Positions 40,976 through 42,930 of a DNA stretch of 42,930 nucleotides are shown in pieces. Made by a program: the position numbers and the translations under genes. Below the pieces are notes generated by a model. The model made no database searches, was not told the origin of the DNA, and was given only the letters and a program-made list of their open reading frames with translations. The DNA comes from an uncultured Flavobacteriales bacterium. GTDB lineage: Bacteria; Bacteroidota; Bacteroidia; Palsa-965. Position 1 is the first letter of the stretch; every line of letters begins with the position of its first letter. Where the stretch lies: assembly GCA_937974275.1 (NCBI GenBank), contig CALJIF010000114.1:1-42930 (forward strand), in the 5' to 3' direction.

Positions 40976-42520
40976 ATGTCCCCAATTGTAATAGCCATTA
41001 TAGCCGGTGTTGCCGGTGTTTTGGCCGGTGCTGTGGTGGTGGCTTCGGTATTGCGAAGCGCTATTGAGCGAAAGGCACAGGATAAATTGAAACAGGCAGA
41101 AATTGATGGAGAAACCATCAAAAAAGAGAAGTTGTTGCAGGCCAAAGAAAAGTTTCTGCAACTGAAGCAAGAACACGAAAAGACGGTTCAGGAACGCAAC
41201 AATCAAATTACGCAAGCAGAAAACCGAATCAAACAGAAGGAGCAATCCTTAAATCAAAAGCTGGAAGAGACCAAGCGTAAAGAAAACGAGTTGGAAAAAC
41301 GTCGTAAAGACGTAGAACACCAGTTGGATTTGGTAAAAGGTAAAGAAGAGGAAGTAGAGAAGTTGCATCGCAAGCAAGTGGAACAACTGGAAACTATTTC
41401 CGGTATTTCTGCGGAAGATGCAAAGGCTCAATTGATGGAATCGTTGAAAGCTATTGCCCGCACGGACGCCATGTCGTATGTGAAAGACATTATGGACGAG
41501 GCGAAAATTTCCGCTAACAAAGAAGCAAAGCGTATCGTAATTCAAACGATTCAGCGTGTGGCAACAGAACATGCAGTAGAAAACTCGGTTTCTGTATTCC
41601 ACATTGAAGGTGATGAAATGAAAGGCCGCATTATCGGTCGTGAAGGACGTAACATTCGTGCGTTAGAAGCTGCAACCGGTATCGAGATTATTGTTGATGA
41701 TACTCCGGAAGCGATCATTCTTTCAGGATTTGATCCTGTTCGCCGTGAAATTGCACGTTTGTCGTTGCACCAATTGGTTTCTGACGGTCGTATTCACCCT
41801 GCGCGAATTGAAGAAGTGGTAGAAAAAGTGAAGCGTCAGGTGGAAGAAGAAATTATTGAAACCGGTAAGCGTACAGCAATTGATTTGGGTATTCATGGTT
41901 TGCATCCTGAATTGATCCGAATGGTTGGACGTATGAAATACCGTTCATCGTACGGACAGAATTTGTTACAACACTCGCGTGAAGTAGCGAATCTTTGTGC
42001 GATCATGGCATCTGAATTGGGCTTAAATCCTAAGGTTGCCAAGCGAGCCGGATTGTTACACGATATCGGGAAAGTGCCGGATGACGAACCGGAATTGCCA
42101 CACGCAATCCTTGGTATGAAATTGGCCGAGAAATTCAAGGAAAAGCCCGAAGTATGCAATGCCATTGGTGCGCACCATGATGAAATTGAAATGACATCGT
42201 TGATTTCACCAATCGTTCAAGTGTGTGACGCGATCTCAGGTGCGCGTCCGGGCGCGCGCCGTGAAGTGGTGGAGCAATATATCAAGCGTTTGAAAGATCT
42301 GGAATCGTTGGCGTTATCGTATCCCGGTGTAGATAAAACATATGCTATTCAGGCCGGTCGTGAGTTGCGCGTAATCGTTGCATCGGAGAAGGTTTCCGAC
42401 AAAGACGCAGAAACGTTATCGCTGGATATTGCAAGTAAAATTCAGAACGAAATGACGTATCCGGGACAAGTAAAAGTTACCGTGATTCGTGAAACACGTT
42501 CAATAAGCGTTGCGAAGTAA
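40976..42520 (+). CDS. rny: Ribonuclease Y
   Basis: RNase Y is a membrane-bound endoribonuclease that starts mRNA decay. The 514-aa product has an N-terminal membrane helix (about 3-26), a long charged coiled coil (about 30-190), and a KH domain (GRIIGREGRNIRALEAATGI, from residue 217). The HD domain has LLHDIGK with H362-D363, plus the earlier HSREVANLCAIMASELGL. Length and domain order are standard. The only gene-free stretch before it (104 bp) contains the zapA hairpin. It is followed after 76 nt by a polysaccharide exporter gene. Confidence 0.97.
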   Translation: MSPIVIAIIAGVAGVLAGAVVVASVLRSAIERKAQDKLKQAEIDGETIKKEKLLQAKEKFLQLKQEHEKTVQERNNQITQAENRIKQKEQSLNQKLEETKRKENELEKRRKDVEHQLDLVKGKEEEVEKLHRKQVEQLETISGISAEDAKAQLMESLKAIARTDAMSYVKDIMDEAKISANKEAKRIVIQTIQRVATEHAVENSVSVFHIEGDEMKGRIIGREGRNIRALEAATGIEIIVDDTPEAIILSGFDPVRREIARLSLHQLVSDGRIHPARIEEVVEKVKRQVEEEIIETGKRTAIDLGIHGLHPELIRMVGRMKYRSSYGQNLLQHSREVANLCAIMASELGLNPKVAKRAGLLHDIGKVPDDEPELPHAILGMKLAEKFKEKPEVCNAIGAHHDEIEMTSLISPIVQVCDAISGARPGARREVVEQYIKRLKDLESLALSYPGVDKTYAIQAGRELRVIVASEKVSDKDAETLSLDIASKIQNEMTYPGQVKVTVIRETRSISVAK

Positions 42521-42526
42521 TCGTAT

Positions 42527-42561
42527 TGCAGGGGGGCGAACATAAAAGTCGTTTGCCTGCA
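42527..42561 (+). terminator. Possible terminator hairpin of rny
   Basis: TGCAGG and CCTGCA form the base of a stem, extended by GGGCGA pairing with TCGTTT (three G-U pairs) around a short loop. It begins 7 nt after the rny stop and is followed by TTATTTATATAG. The stem has one mismatch, so the call is tentative. Confidence 0.35.
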
Positions 42562-42596
42562 TTATTTATATAGTACTCAGCAGTAATGCTCACCTC

Positions 42597-42930
42597 ATGG
42601 GGAATCGCATTGTTATTGAAGCCGAAAAGGCAGGCGGAAACTACTGGAAGGATCTCTTTACGTATAAGGGACTTCTTTACTTTCTGGCTTGGCGCGATGT
42701 CACCGTTCGTTACAAACAAACAGTTATTGGTGTTGCCTGGGCATTAATCCGCCCTTTGCTAACTATAGTTGTGTTTACTTTTTTGGGTTCCATCTACGGA
42801 ACCGACACCAACGGTATGTCGCGCATTTTAGTGGTAACAGCTGCAACTATTCCTTGGCAGTTTTTTTTTTCCTTGTTTAACGATTCCAACAATTCGTTAT
42901 TGTCTAATACGAATCTCATCACCAAAGTTT
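42597..42930 (+). CDS. Second Wzm-type polysaccharide ABC permease, N-terminal part
   Basis: From the ATG at 42597 the frame stays open to the right edge (111 codons). It carries LAWRDVTVRYKQTVIGVAWA, the conserved amphipathic region of Wzm/TagG permeases, then a hydrophobic segment (LIRPLLTIVVFTFLGSIYG). The downstream block NSLLSNTNLITKV matches the equivalent NSMVSNANIIKKIYF of the other Wzm in this window. It is clearly a distinct paralogue. A run of ten T residues (42861-42870) encodes Phe-Phe-Phe in frame. The matching Wzt and any glycan genes would lie beyond the window. Confidence 0.88.
   Translation, partial: MGNRIVIEAEKAGGNYWKDLFTYKGLLYFLAWRDVTVRYKQTVIGVAWALIRPLLTIVVFTFLGSIYGTDTNGMSRILVVTAATIPWQFFFSLFNDSNNSLLSNTNLITKV

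Noticed and set aside
1..42930. tRNA, rRNA, CRISPR, insertion sequence, integrase, phage or toxin-antitoxin genes
   Set aside because: None was recognised on either strand by reading; the repeats present are protein-coding or simple hairpins.

Overview
The window comes from a member of the Bacteroidota, most likely a Flavobacteriales-type marine or freshwater lineage (Cryomorphaceae/Crocinitomicaceae-like; this finer placement is a guess). The evidence is type IX secretion (T9SS) sorting domains, a PorP/SprF protein, a TonB-receptor/DUF4249 pair, DUF4783 next to nadC, a zapA-rny order, -7 promoter boxes of the TAnnTTTG type, and few Shine-Dalgarno-like sites. No tRNA, rRNA, CRISPR array, insertion sequence or phage gene was seen. 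Coding density is very high.

Left edge (1-2712): the 5' part of nadC and a DUF4783 gene run leftward. Divergent from them are rlmH and a polytopic membrane protein of unknown function.

Polysaccharide locus (2697-17086, minus strand): sixteen genes lie head to tail with overlaps or gaps of 0-5 nt. In transcription order they are a sulfotransferase, the Wzm/Wzt ABC exporter, two FkbM methyltransferases, then alternating glycosyltransferases and three more FkbM methyltransferases, two GT4-type transferases, galE, and a zinc-ribbon methyltransferase. This looks like the biosynthesis and export unit for a heavily O-methylated, probably sulfated surface glycan. No chain-initiating phosphoglycosyltransferase is present, and galE is the only sugar-nucleotide gene.

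Housekeeping and envelope block (17145-25301): rdgB is followed by a double-length D-Ala-D-Ala ligase (two ligase halves in one 900-aa chain), a membrane PASTA protein and a T9SS-sorted secreted protein. dnaK is convergent, with a clear intrinsic terminator.

Outer-membrane uptake block (25483-29795, minus): a carboxypeptidase-regulatory-domain protein, a TonB-dependent receptor and a DUF4249 lipoprotein form one unit.

T9SS/adhesion block (29936-38444, plus): a T9SS type-A protein comes first. It is followed by an apparent operon of a 1426-aa SprB-like adhesin with eleven Ig-like repeats and a gliding-motility-type C-terminal domain, a PorP/SprF protein, and a PorE-like TPR/PD40/regulatory-domain protein that ends in a SPOR domain instead of the usual OmpA-type domain. 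A convergent M23 peptidase gene follows after one base.

Right edge (40256-42930): a small coiled-coil protein, zapA and rny are followed by the start of a second Wzm-type polysaccharide ABC permease that runs off the window. The best candidates for undescribed biology are the SPOR-ended PorE-like protein with its adhesin partner, the tandem Ddl fusion with complementary active-site changes, and the five-FkbM sulfated-glycan exporter locus.
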